Of a stretch of DNA of 46,446 nucleotides, positions 23,905 to 30,826 are shown piece after piece. Each line of letters starts with the position of its first letter. Position 1 is the first letter of the stretch. The stretch is taken from positions 1-46,446 of the forward strand of contig NZ_JAPVQY010000061.1 in the NCBI RefSeq assembly GCF_027257875.1, given 5' to 3'. The stretch is from Burkholderia sp. IMCC1007 (GTDB lineage: Bacteria > Pseudomonadota > Gammaproteobacteria > Burkholderiales > Burkholderiaceae). The notes beneath the pieces are model-generated. The model did not search any database and was not told where the DNA came from. It worked only from the letters and a program-made list of their open reading frames with translations. The position numbers and the translations under genes were made by a program.

Positions 23905-25377
23905 ATGAACATCATCGAACCCGGCATCCGCAACCTTGCGCTGGCGAAGGACATCCTCCTCACGCCGTACGGCCTCGACGAGAGCCTGCTCACGCGCACG
24001 ATCGCCGACATCTTCACGCATCGCGTCGACTACGCGGACCTGTACTTCCAGGCGACCCGCAGCGAAGCGTGGAGCCTCGAGGAAGGCATCGTGAAGTCGG
24101 GCAGCTTCAGCATCGATCAGGGCGTCGGCGTGCGCGCGGTCGCGGGCGACCGCACCGCGTTCGCGTACTCGGACGACCTGTCGCCGGAAGCGATCGCGCA
24201 GGCGGCCGCGGCCACCAAAGCGATCGCGGCAGCCGGCGGCGGCCGCCAGAAGATCAAGGCGGCCACGTCCTTGAAGGGCATCTCGGGCCGCGACCTGTAC
24301 CTGCCGTCCGATCCGCTCGCGTCGCTCGACGCGACGGCCAAGGTCAAGCTGCTCGAGCGCATCGAGCAGATGGCGCGCGGCCGCGACCCGCGCATCACGC
24401 AGGTGATGGCCGGCCTCGCCGGCGAATACGACGTCGTGCTGGTCGCGCGCAGCGACGGCGCGCTCGCGGCCGACATCCGGCCGCTCGTGCGCGTGTCGGT
24501 CACGGTGATCGCCGAGCAGAACGGCCGCCGCGAGATCGGCTCCGGCGGCGGCGGCGGCCGCTTCGACTACGGCTACTTCACCGACGACGTGCTGTCGCGC
24601 TACGTCGACGATGCCGTGCACGCGGCGCTCGTCAACCTCGAGGCGCGCCCCGCGCCGGCCGGCGCGATGACGGTCGTGCTCGGGCCGGGCTGGCCGGGCG
24701 TGCTGCTGCACGAGGCGATCGGCCATGGCCTCGAAGGCGACTTCAACCGCAAGGGTTCGTCGGCATTCGCCGGCCGGATCGGCGAGCAGGTCGCCGCGAA
24801 GGGCGTGACGGTCGTCGACGACGGCACGCTGCCGAACCGCCGCGGCTCGCTGAACATCGACGACGAAGGCAATCCGACGCAGTGCACGACGCTGATCGAG
24901 GACGGCATCCTGAAGGGCTACATCCAGGACACGCTGAACGCGCGCCTGATGAAGATGCCGGTCACCGGCAACGCGCGGCGCGAGTCGTACGCGGCGCTGC
25001 CGATGCCGCGCATGACGAACACGTACATGCTGAACGGCGACAAGGATCCGCAGGAAATCATCGCGTCGGTGAAGAACGGCCTGTACGCGGTGAACTTCGG
25101 CGGCGGCCAGGTCGACATCACGAACGGCAAGTTCGTGTTCTCGGCATCCGAGGCGTACATGATCGAGAACGGCAAGGTCACCTACCCGGTGAAGGGCGCG
25201 ACGCTGATCGGCAGCGGCCCGGAATCGCTGAAGTACGTGAGCATGATCGGCAACGACATGTCGCTCGACTCGGGCGTCGGCGTATGCGGCAAGGAAGGCC
25301 AGAGCGTGCCGGTCGGTGTCGGCCAGCCGACCTTGCGGATCGACAGGATGACGGTCGGCGGTACGGCAGGCAGTTAA
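23905..25377 (+). CDS. tldD: Metalloprotease TldD
   Basis: A 490-residue TldD, which forms a heterodimeric protease with PmbA/TldE (not in the window) and cleaves unfolded or modified peptides. ATG 23905 (MNIIEPGIRNLALAKDILL) is preferred to an in-frame start 24 codons earlier. The zinc motif HEAIGHGLEGDF (HExxxH) lies around residue 270. Other TldD blocks are GSGGGGGRFDYGYF and, at the C-terminus, GVGVCGKEGQSVPVGVGQPT. The final 59 codons before the stop-proximal residues are duplicated at 26831–27007 on the far side of the cupin/AraC pair. It would normally be followed by aroG, and here 2 kb separates them. Confidence 0.97.
   Translation: MNIIEPGIRNLALAKDILLTPYGLDESLLTRTIADIFTHRVDYADLYFQATRSEAWSLEEGIVKSGSFSIDQGVGVRAVAGDRTAFAYSDDLSPEAIAQAAAATKAIAAAGGGRQKIKAATSLKGISGRDLYLPSDPLASLDATAKVKLLERIEQMARGRDPRITQVMAGLAGEYDVVLVARSDGALAADIRPLVRVSVTVIAEQNGRREIGSGGGGGRFDYGYFTDDVLSRYVDDAVHAALVNLEARPAPAGAMTVVLGPGWPGVLLHEAIGHGLEGDFNRKGSSAFAGRIGEQVAAKGVTVVDDGTLPNRRGSLNIDDEGNPTQCTTLIEDGILKGYIQDTLNARLMKMPVTGNARRESYAALPMPRMTNTYMLNGDKDPQEIIASVKNGLYAVNFGGGQVDITNGKFVFSASEAYMIENGKVTYPVKGATLIGSGPESLKYVSMIGNDMSLDSGVGVCGKEGQSVPVGVGQPTLRIDRMTVGGTAGS
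25192..25368 (+). repeat. Direct repeat, intact copy (3' end of tldD)
   Basis: These 177 bases of tldD (from KGATLIG to the TA near the end) align codon for codon, without gaps, to 26831–27007. The two copies differ at roughly 16 of 59 residues. Together they bracket the cupin/AraC pair. Confidence 0.85.
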
Positions 25378-25383
25378 GGATCT

Positions 25384-25848
25384 TTAAAAGTATCGCAACT
25401 TGTACTTTTCCTGGAGCCGGGCAATCGCACCGGCATCCGGTTTCGCCGGTGCGGCTGCCTTGATCAGTTCACCGGCTTCCTTGAAAAAACCCTCTGCGCC
25501 CCCGGGCGTGAAGGTCGTCAGGAACCGGCAGTTTCCTGAACCCGCGTTGACGAAGTGCTGCTCGACGCCTCGCGGGGCAATGACGTAGGCGCCCGGGCCG
25601 GCCACATAGGTCGTGTTGCCGATGTGCATGGTCAGCTCGCCTTCCAGGATCAGATTGTTCTCGTCCTCATCCTCATGGACATGACGCGGGACGATCGCTC
25701 CCGGCGGGAGTGTCGTTTCCATGAGGGAATAGGCTCCGTCGGTATCGGCCGCGAATACCTTGATGAGCATGTCCGCTCCGTTAGGATGCTTCACCTGGAA
25801 GCCTTCGGACGCGGGAATCATTCTCTGGGGGGATCGGGTGGCGCTCAT
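25384..25848 (-). CDS. Small cupin-domain protein
   Basis: A 154-residue single-cupin protein. The first cupin motif is visible as VPRHVHEDEDENNLILEGEL (HxH with following acidic residues and the G) and the second as PRGVEQHFVNAG, giving His residues for a metal site. There is no signal peptide. It is divergent from the AraC-type regulator at 26000 with 151 bases between, so the regulator probably controls it. It faces tldD convergently, with only 6 bases between the two stops. The substrate is unknown; candidates in this fold include small dioxygenases, isomerases and sugar-binding proteins. Third-position GC is lower than in the neighbouring core genes, which fits acquisition. Confidence 0.8.
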   Translation of the reverse strand: MSATRSPQRMIPASEGFQVKHPNGADMLIKVFAADTDGAYSLMETTLPPGAIVPRHVHEDEDENNLILEGELTMHIGNTTYVAGPGAYVIAPRGVEQHFVNAGSGNCRFLTTFTPGGAEGFFKEAGELIKAAAPAKPDAGAIARLQEKYKLRYF

Positions 25849-25999
25849 GCTGACTCCTGTGATGACTCGGCCGGCCGAGGCTTGCGAGACATGGGTTCAA
25901 GTTCGAATCGATGCTAGCACCCGCGCTCACGCCGCCATCTGTCGAGTCCGCCAAGTGATCGTTAAAACCAGACATTCCCGGAAGGAGGATGCGGCGGCC

Positions 26000-26788
26000 A
26001 TGATCGAAGACAACACCGTGGAATCGTCTGTGACTGCCGCACGAGTGGTTGCGCCACTACCGGGTGGTGACCCTCGCACGCCTCATTTGCATGAGGAAGG
26101 ACAACTCGTCGTTGCGCTCAGCGGCGCTGTGGCATGCCGGATTCTTGGCGCCTACTGGGCCGTACCGAGCGGGAGTGCTCTGTGGATTCCGGGTGGCGTG
26201 CCGCACGTCGGGCAGGTGTCGGTGGACGCGGAATGCTATTTTCTGTTCATCGATATGAAGGTATCGCAGCTTCCGCGCGAAGCATGCACGATGCCTCTCT
26301 CCCCCATTGCCATCGCGTTGATACAAGAACTGAGTGTCGAGCCGCACCGTCGCGATGCCCGGAATCGCGACCTCGTCATTACCCTGCTGCTCGATAACCT
26401 GCGCCGTATGCCGGTGCAGCGCACCTTCTTTCCCGTCCCGACAGACGAACGGCTGAAGGCAATCGCGCTCGCGTTGATCGATTCACCGAGCGACCGCCGG
26501 ACGGTGAAGCAATGGGCTGACCACTTCGCGATGAGCGAAAGAACGCTGTCACGAAGGATCTACGGTGCAACGGGCATGAGCTTCGGGCTTTGGCGCCGGC
26601 AGTTGCGCATCGTGGTAGCACTGCGGGCCTTGTCGGAAGGACACTCGGTCCAGCGTATTTCGGCCGATCTCGGGTATAGCGACGCAACGGCCTTTATCAC
26701 GATGTTCAAGCAGGCCGTGGGCATGACGCCAATGAAGTATCTGGAAAGCCAGCAAGCACCGACGTCCGGGCCGGGCGTGCCCGAGTGA
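26000..26788 (+). CDS. AraC-family transcriptional regulator
   Basis: A 262-residue regulator. ATG 26000 (MIEDNTVESS) has GGAGGA about 10 bases upstream; the frame is open further upstream but overlaps the divergent cupin gene. The N-terminal half is an RmlC-type cupin sensor (LHEEGQLVVALSGAV ... LWIPGGVPHVGQV). The C-terminal ~100 residues carry two helix-turn-helix motifs (VKQWADHFAMSERTLSRRIY and IRVVALRAL-like helix followed by ISADLGYSDATAFITMFKQ). The adjacent divergent cupin gene is the likely target. The pair lies inside the direct repeat of the tldD end, so it looks like an inserted module. Confidence 0.85.
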   Translation: MIEDNTVESSVTAARVVAPLPGGDPRTPHLHEEGQLVVALSGAVACRILGAYWAVPSGSALWIPGGVPHVGQVSVDAECYFLFIDMKVSQLPREACTMPLSPIAIALIQELSVEPHRRDARNRDLVITLLLDNLRRMPVQRTFFPVPTDERLKAIALALIDSPSDRRTVKQWADHFAMSERTLSRRIYGATGMSFGLWRRQLRIVVALRALSEGHSVQRISADLGYSDATAFITMFKQAVGMTPMKYLESQQAPTSGPGVPE

Positions 26789-26830
26789 TAGCGACATGCG
26801 GGTGTTGACGACCGACCGGCGTGACCCAAG

Positions 26831-27010
26831 AAGGGCGCGACGCTGATCGGCAACGGCCCGGAATCGCTGAGGTGCGTGGGCTTGATCGGCAACGACCTGT
26901 CGGTCGACCGGGGCGTCGGCGTGTGCGGCAAGGAAGGACGGACCGTGCCGATCGGCGTCGCCCAGCCGACCGTGCGGAGCGACAGGATGACGGCCGGCGA
27001 TACGGCATAA
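26831..27010 (+). pseudogene. Degenerate second copy of the tldD 3' end
   Basis: In frame this reads KGATLIGNGPESL ... GVGVCGKEGRTVPIGVAQPT ... and stops at TAA 27008–27010. It is collinear with tldD codons at 25192–25368, with no indels but many amino-acid changes, including in the conserved GVGQPT block (G to A). It has no start. It occupies the place next to aroG where the original end of tldD would be expected, and a hairpin (27026–27063) follows it. The stretch 26789–26830 before it shows nothing recognisable. Confidence 0.85.
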
Positions 27011-27025
27011 CCGCATCGCGGCGCA

Positions 27026-27063
27026 GACAATCCGCGCATTTTGAAGAAAACGCGCGGATTGTC
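27026..27063. terminator. Long hairpin behind the tldD relict, possible old tldD terminator
   Basis: Perfect 12-bp arms GACAATCCGCGC (27026–27037) and its complement (27052–27063) around a 14-base AT-rich loop. It is followed by CGCATTTTC rather than a full T-run, so it is a stable hairpin and a weak intrinsic terminator at best. It sits 16 bases after the relict tldD stop and just upstream of the aroG promoter. Confidence 0.45.
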
Positions 27064-27084
27064 CGCATTTTCGACTGTCCCTGG

Positions 27085-27113
27085 TTGCCAGTCGCACGGC
27101 GACGCGGTATAAA
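27085..27113 (+). promoter_or_regulatory. Sigma-70-type promoter of the aroG leader
   Basis: TTGCCA (27085–27090), 17-base spacer, TATAAA (27108–27113). Spacing is ideal and each hexamer misses the consensus by one or two bases. The transcript would start near 27120, about 30 bases before the leader peptide ATG. Confidence 0.7.
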
Positions 27114-27150
27114 TTCCGAATCAACTTTTTTGACGAACCGAATCTCCGTC

Positions 27151-27216
27151 ATGTCCGCCAAGTTTTATTTTTACTTTTTTTGGCATCTCAGACCGCTGGC
27201 GGATCGAGAGGGTTGA
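27151..27216 (+). CDS. aroG leader peptide, rich in Phe, Tyr and Trp
   Basis: A 21-residue ORF from ATG 27151 to TGA 27214–27216. After MSAK come seven aromatic codons in a row (FYFYFFW, 27163–27183: four Phe, two Tyr, one Trp), then HLRPLADREG. The aromatic run in a tiny ORF between a promoter and a terminator, upstream of a DAHP synthase gene, is the signature of an attenuation leader peptide. Shortage of charged tRNA for Phe, Tyr or Trp would stall the ribosome on the run and change the folding of the RNA beyond it. No strong Shine-Dalgarno is visible ahead of the ATG. The peptide itself probably has no other function. Confidence 0.8.
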   Translation: MSAKFYFYFFWHLRPLADREG

Positions 27217-27278
27217 TGGCGCGTAAAGCGCAACCGAAATTCCCGAAAAAACCGCCGGCGAACCCGGCGGTTTTTTTT
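27194..27278 (+). promoter_or_regulatory. Transcription attenuator of aroG (antiterminator / terminator pair)
   Basis: Terminator: CCGCCGG (27252–27258), loop CGAAC, CCGGCGG (27264–27270), preceded by six A and followed by eight T (27271–27278). Competing antiterminator: CGCTGGCGG (27194–27202), inside the leader ORF, can pair over nine bases (one G·U) with CCGCCGGCG (27252–27260), the left arm of the terminator. A small hairpin at 27211–27235 (GGTTG...GCGC / GCGC...CAACC) lies between them. A ribosome reaching the stop at 27216 covers 27194–27202 and lets the terminator form. One stalled on the aromatic codons leaves that segment free. The sequence 27279–27409 then runs to aroG with no other feature except its ribosome site. 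Confidence 0.78.
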
Positions 27279-27409
27279 CGCCCTTCGCCAGCCGGTCGCC
27301 GCCGCAAGCCGTCCCGCAGCCCCGACCGCCGCCACTGAATTGCCTGAATTGATGAATCTGCCGCACGCGCACTGACCGAACGGCGCCCCGGAAAATTAGG
27401 AGAAACAGC

Positions 27410-28483
27410 ATGCCCCCGCACAATACCGACGACGTCCGCATTCGCGAACTCAAGGAACTGACGCCGCCCGCCCACCTGATCCGCGAATTCGCGTGCTCCG
27501 AAGCCGCGTCCGAGCTGATCTACAACGCGCGCCAGTCGATGCACCGCATCCTGCACGGGATGGACGACCGGCTGATCGTCGTGATCGGGCCGTGCTCGAT
27601 CCACGATACGAAGGCGGCGATCGAGTACGCGGGGCGGCTCGTGAAGGAGCGCGACCGGTTCAAGGGCGAGCTGGAAATCGTGATGCGCGTGTACTTCGAG
27701 AAGCCGCGCACGACGGTCGGCTGGAAGGGGCTCATCAACGATCCGCACCTGGACAACAGCTTCAAGATCAACGAAGGGCTGCGCACCGCGCGCGAACTGC
27801 TGCTGCAGATCAACGAAATGGGGCTGCCGGCCGCGACCGAATACCTCGACATGATCAGCCCGCAGTACATCGCCGACCTGATCTCGTGGGGCGCGATCGG
27901 CGCGCGCACGACCGAGTCGCAGGTGCACCGCGAGCTGGCATCGGGGCTGTCGTGCCCGGTCGGCTTCAAGAACGGCACCGACGGCAACGTGAAGATCGCG
28001 GTCGACGCGATCAAGGCCGCATCGCAGCCGCACCATTTCCTGTCGGTGACCAAGGGCGGGCACTCGGCGATCGTGTCGACGGCCGGCAACGAGGACTGCC
28101 ACGTTATCCTGCGCGGCGGCAAGGCGCCGAACTACGACGCGGAAAGCGTGAATGCCGCGTGCGCGGACATCGGCAAAGCCGGCCTCGCCGCGCGCCTGAT
28201 GATCGACGCGAGCCACGCGAACAGCTCGAAGAAGCACGAGAACCAGATCCCCGTGTGCGCCGACATCGGCCGCCAGGTCGCGGCCGGCGACGAGCGCATC
28301 GTCGGCGTGATGATCGAGTCGCACCTCGTCGAGGGCCGTCAGGACCTGAAGGAAGGCTGCCCGCTGACCTACGGCCAGAGCATCACCGACGCGTGCATCG
28401 CGTGGGACGACAGCGTGAAGGTGCTCGACGGCCTCGCGGAATCGGTGAAGGCGCGGCGTGTCGCGCGCGGCAGCGGGAACTGA
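27410..28483 (+). CDS. aroG: 3-deoxy-7-phosphoheptulonate (DAHP) synthase, class I
   Basis: A 357-residue AroG-type DAHP synthase, which condenses phosphoenolpyruvate and erythrose 4-phosphate in the first step of the shikimate pathway. The start ATG 27410 has AGGAG 6 bases upstream. Family blocks: VVIGPCSIHDTKAAIEYA (GPCS motif, residues ~58–75), MRVYFEKPRTTVGWKGLIND, SWGAIGARTTESQVHRELAS, PVGFKNGTDGN and MIDASHANSSKKHENQ. The N-terminal extension typical of feedback-regulated AroF/G/H enzymes is present. The attenuator upstream implies repression when all aromatic amino acids are plentiful, on top of any allosteric control. Confidence 0.96.
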   Translation: MPPHNTDDVRIRELKELTPPAHLIREFACSEAASELIYNARQSMHRILHGMDDRLIVVIGPCSIHDTKAAIEYAGRLVKERDRFKGELEIVMRVYFEKPRTTVGWKGLINDPHLDNSFKINEGLRTARELLLQINEMGLPAATEYLDMISPQYIADLISWGAIGARTTESQVHRELASGLSCPVGFKNGTDGNVKIAVDAIKAASQPHHFLSVTKGGHSAIVSTAGNEDCHVILRGGKAPNYDAESVNAACADIGKAGLAARLMIDASHANSSKKHENQIPVCADIGRQVAAGDERIVGVMIESHLVEGRQDLKEGCPLTYGQSITDACIAWDDSVKVLDGLAESVKARRVARGSGN

Positions 28484-28654
28484 CACGCGGCACCGGACTG
28501 AACCGTGGCTTCCCGTCTACGAGACGGCCTGAACATCCCGACGACCGTCGAAGCGTTCAATGCCGGTGACGGATCGATCGCGGCCGATTGCGATGCCAGC
28601 GCCGAGCGCGGGCTCGCGCCGTGAAGCCGCTGCTCGATACACGGCGCCGCAAGT

Positions 28655-28680
28655 AAAAAGCCCGGCTCGCGCCGGGCTTG
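28655..28680 (-). terminator. Intrinsic terminator of hmp
   Basis: Perfect 9-bp stem AAGCCCGGC (28658–28666) / GCCGGGCTT (28671–28679) with loop TCGC. On the minus strand it is followed by TTTTT (28655–28659). It is 43 bases after the hmp stop. No comparable T-run follows on the plus strand, so any role for aroG is weaker. The remaining bases of 28484–28722 hold no gene I trust. Confidence 0.75.
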
Positions 28681-28722
28681 GTCATTGCGTCGTTGCATCG
28701 GCCGAAACCGGCCATCACACCC

Positions 28723-29931
28723 TCACTCGATCGCGCCCGACCCGAAGATTTCGGTGTTCACGCGCTCCGGCGCGACGCCAAGCGCGACGAGCGCATCGCG
28801 TTGTGCCTTCATGAACGCGATCGGCCCGCAGATGTAGTAGTCGGCATCCGGCACCAGCGCGTATTGCTTCACACGCTCCGGCGTCAGGCGCCCTTCCAGG
28901 TCGTGATCGACGCCGATCCGGTCGTTCGGGCCGACCTGTTCGTACAGCACCGTGCGCTTGACGTTCGCGTGCTCGCGCGCCGTACCGTTCAACCAGTCGC
29001 GGAACGCATGCACCGCGCCCGAACGGCATGCGTGGACGAACCGCACTTCGCGCTTGCTGCCTTCCGCAACCAGCGTCGACGCCATCGACATCATCGGCGT
29101 GATGCCGACGCCGCCCGAGATCAGCACGACCGGCGTATCGGCATCGCGCTTCAGCGAGAAGTCGCCCATCGGCGCCGTCACTTCGACGATCGCGCCCTCT
29201 TCGACGCCGTCATGCATCAGCGTCGACACCTTGCCGGCCGGCACCGCTTCGGCGTGGCCCGATTCGCGCTTCACCGAGATACGCAGCCACTTGCCGTGCG
29301 GCGCGTCGGACAGGCTGTACTGGCGCGGCTGGTCGACGCCCAGCTCGCCGACGAAACGCTTCACCGAGACGTACTGGCCCGGCTCGAACGTCGGCGCGCT
29401 GCCGCCGTCGGCGGGCGCCAGGTAGAACGACGTGACCTCGTCGCTTTCACGCACCTTGCGCGCGACCTTGAACGGGCGGAAGCCGCTCCATGCCGCGTTC
29501 GCGTACAGATCGGCTTCGGCGCCGATCATGATCTGCGCGAGCTGGCCGTACGCGACGCGCCATGCTTCGAGCGTTGCCGCGTCGACCGCGTCGCCGAGCA
29601 CCTCGACGATCGACGCGAGCAGGTTCTCGCCGACGATCGGGTAATGCTCGGGACGGATATTGAGGCTCGCGTGCTTGTGCGAGATGCGCGACACCGCGCC
29701 GCCCAGCGCGCCGAGGTTGTCGATGTTCGCCGCATACGCGTAGACGGCCTTCGCGAGCGTTTCAGGCTGGCTGCCGGTCTTCTGGTGCGTCTGGTTGAAC
29801 AGGTTCTTCAGTTCCGGATGACGCGCGAACATGCGCTGATAGAAATGCTTCGTGATCGTCGCGCCGTGCTCGGCGAGGACGGGGGCGGTGGCCTTCACAC
29901 GGGCCATCTGGTCAGCGGTGATCTGGGTCAT
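28723..29931 (-). CDS. hmp: Nitric oxide dioxygenase (flavohaemoglobin)
   Basis: A 402-residue flavohaemoprotein converting NO and O2 to nitrate using NAD(P)H. The N-terminal globin (residues 1–~135) includes the proximal-histidine region RISHKHASLNIRPEHYPIVG. The FAD domain has RQYSLSDAPHGK. The NAD domain has LISGGVGITPMMSM and ends with CGPIAFMKAQRDAL ... VNTEIFGSG. Start ATG 29931 has GGAG upstream. An NsrR-like palindrome lies 15 bases upstream of the start codon, which fits NO-induced expression. Confidence 0.97.
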   Translation of the reverse strand: MTQITADQMARVKATAPVLAEHGATITKHFYQRMFARHPELKNLFNQTHQKTGSQPETLAKAVYAYAANIDNLGALGGAVSRISHKHASLNIRPEHYPIVGENLLASIVEVLGDAVDAATLEAWRVAYGQLAQIMIGAEADLYANAAWSGFRPFKVARKVRESDEVTSFYLAPADGGSAPTFEPGQYVSVKRFVGELGVDQPRQYSLSDAPHGKWLRISVKRESGHAEAVPAGKVSTLMHDGVEEGAIVEVTAPMGDFSLKRDADTPVVLISGGVGITPMMSMASTLVAEGSKREVRFVHACRSGAVHAFRDWLNGTAREHANVKRTVLYEQVGPNDRIGVDHDLEGRLTPERVKQYALVPDADYYICGPIAFMKAQRDALVALGVAPERVNTEIFGSGAIE

Positions 29932-29945
29932 GTTCGTTCTCCGTT

Positions 29946-29970
29946 AAACATGCACATACGATACATGTTT
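29946..29970. promoter_or_regulatory. NsrR-like operator of hmp
   Basis: Inverted repeat AAACATG (29946–29952) / CATGTTT (29964–29970). Read as a 23-mer (29947–29969) it aligns with the remembered NsrR consensus AA.ATGCAT–N5–ATGCAT.TT style site, with both half-sites in register (AACATGTAT and AACATGCAC on the two strands) and mismatches concentrated in the centre. Placement directly upstream of hmp supports NO-responsive repression. The nsrR gene is not in the window. Confidence 0.6.
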
Positions 29971-30024
29971 AAAAATCGACGCCCCTCGGTCAAATTGTCG
30001 CAGTGCGGAAAAGGACGCCGCGCG

Positions 30025-30576
30025 TCAGCGCACGCGCCCGCGCTCCCACAGCACGTCCGAGCCGCCATCCGCGCGGTTCAGCACGCGCGCCAGCACGAAC
30101 AGCAGATCCGACAATCGGTTCACGTAACGCCGCGGCGCATCATTGAGCGTGTCGGTGCGGCCGAGCGCGACGATCGTGCGCTCCGCGCGGCGACACACGG
30201 TCCGGCACACGTGCGCGAGCGATGCCGCGCGCGAGCCGGCCGGCAGGATGAATTCCTTCAGCGGCGGCAGCGTCGCGTTGTAGTCGGCCAGCCACCGGTC
30301 GAGGCGCGCGAGATGCGTGTCGTCCAGCACCGTATGGCCGGGAATGCACAGCTCGCCGCCCAGATCGAACAGGTCGTGCTGGATCGTGACGAGTGCCGTG
30401 CGCACGTCGTCCGGCAGCGGCTCGGCGAGCAGCACGCCGAGGTTCGAGTTCAGTTCGTCGACGTCGCCGATCGCGGCGATCCGCGCGTCGTCCTTGCCGA
30501 TGCGGCGGCCGTCGCCGAGGCCGGTCGTGCCATCGTCGCCCGTACGCGTGGCGATCTTGCTCAAGCGGTTGCCCAT
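30025..30576 (-). CDS. Cob(I)yrinic acid a,c-diamide adenosyltransferase, PduO type
   Basis: A 183-residue ATP:corrinoid adenosyltransferase making adenosylcobalamin. ATG 30576 (MGNRLSKIATRTGDDGTTGL) has GGAGG upstream; an 80-codon upstream extension is rejected. PduO signatures: TRTGDDGTTGLGDGRRI (ATP-binding N-terminus), DELNSNLG, CRRAERTIVAL and RYVNRLSDLLFVLAR. This is the standalone PduO/CobO-2 family, unrelated in sequence to CobA/BtuR. It is divergent from the FAD oxidase at 30827 with 250 bases between, where I see no distinct regulatory element. Confidence 0.93.
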   Translation of the reverse strand: MGNRLSKIATRTGDDGTTGLGDGRRIGKDDARIAAIGDVDELNSNLGVLLAEPLPDDVRTALVTIQHDLFDLGGELCIPGHTVLDDTHLARLDRWLADYNATLPPLKEFILPAGSRAASLAHVCRTVCRRAERTIVALGRTDTLNDAPRRYVNRLSDLLFVLARVLNRADGGSDVLWERGRVR

Positions 30577-30826
30577 GCGAATGTCCTCCCGTGTGCGGCC
30601 GCGACGCGGCCCGGTTGTGTGGAACGCGATTATCGCAGCCCGCGGCGGGGGCCGCAGCACGCGTTGCAGCGTAGAATGGGCCGACGCCGCGTCGCTGCGG
30701 CATCCGTCATACAAGCGGTCGATGTGCGGGATCGGGCAGGCGCGACATGCCGGGTCCGGCCGATCGCGAAGCATGGGAGCGTGGCCGGCGCAACAGCGCC
30801 AACCGCGCCCCGCCAAGGAGACATAC

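Noticed and set aside
28505..28624. Short GTG-started ORF (39 codons) downstream of aroG
   Set aside because: It reads plausibly (GLNIPTTVEAFNAGDGS) but lacks a ribosome site and any support. It may be a remnant or chance.
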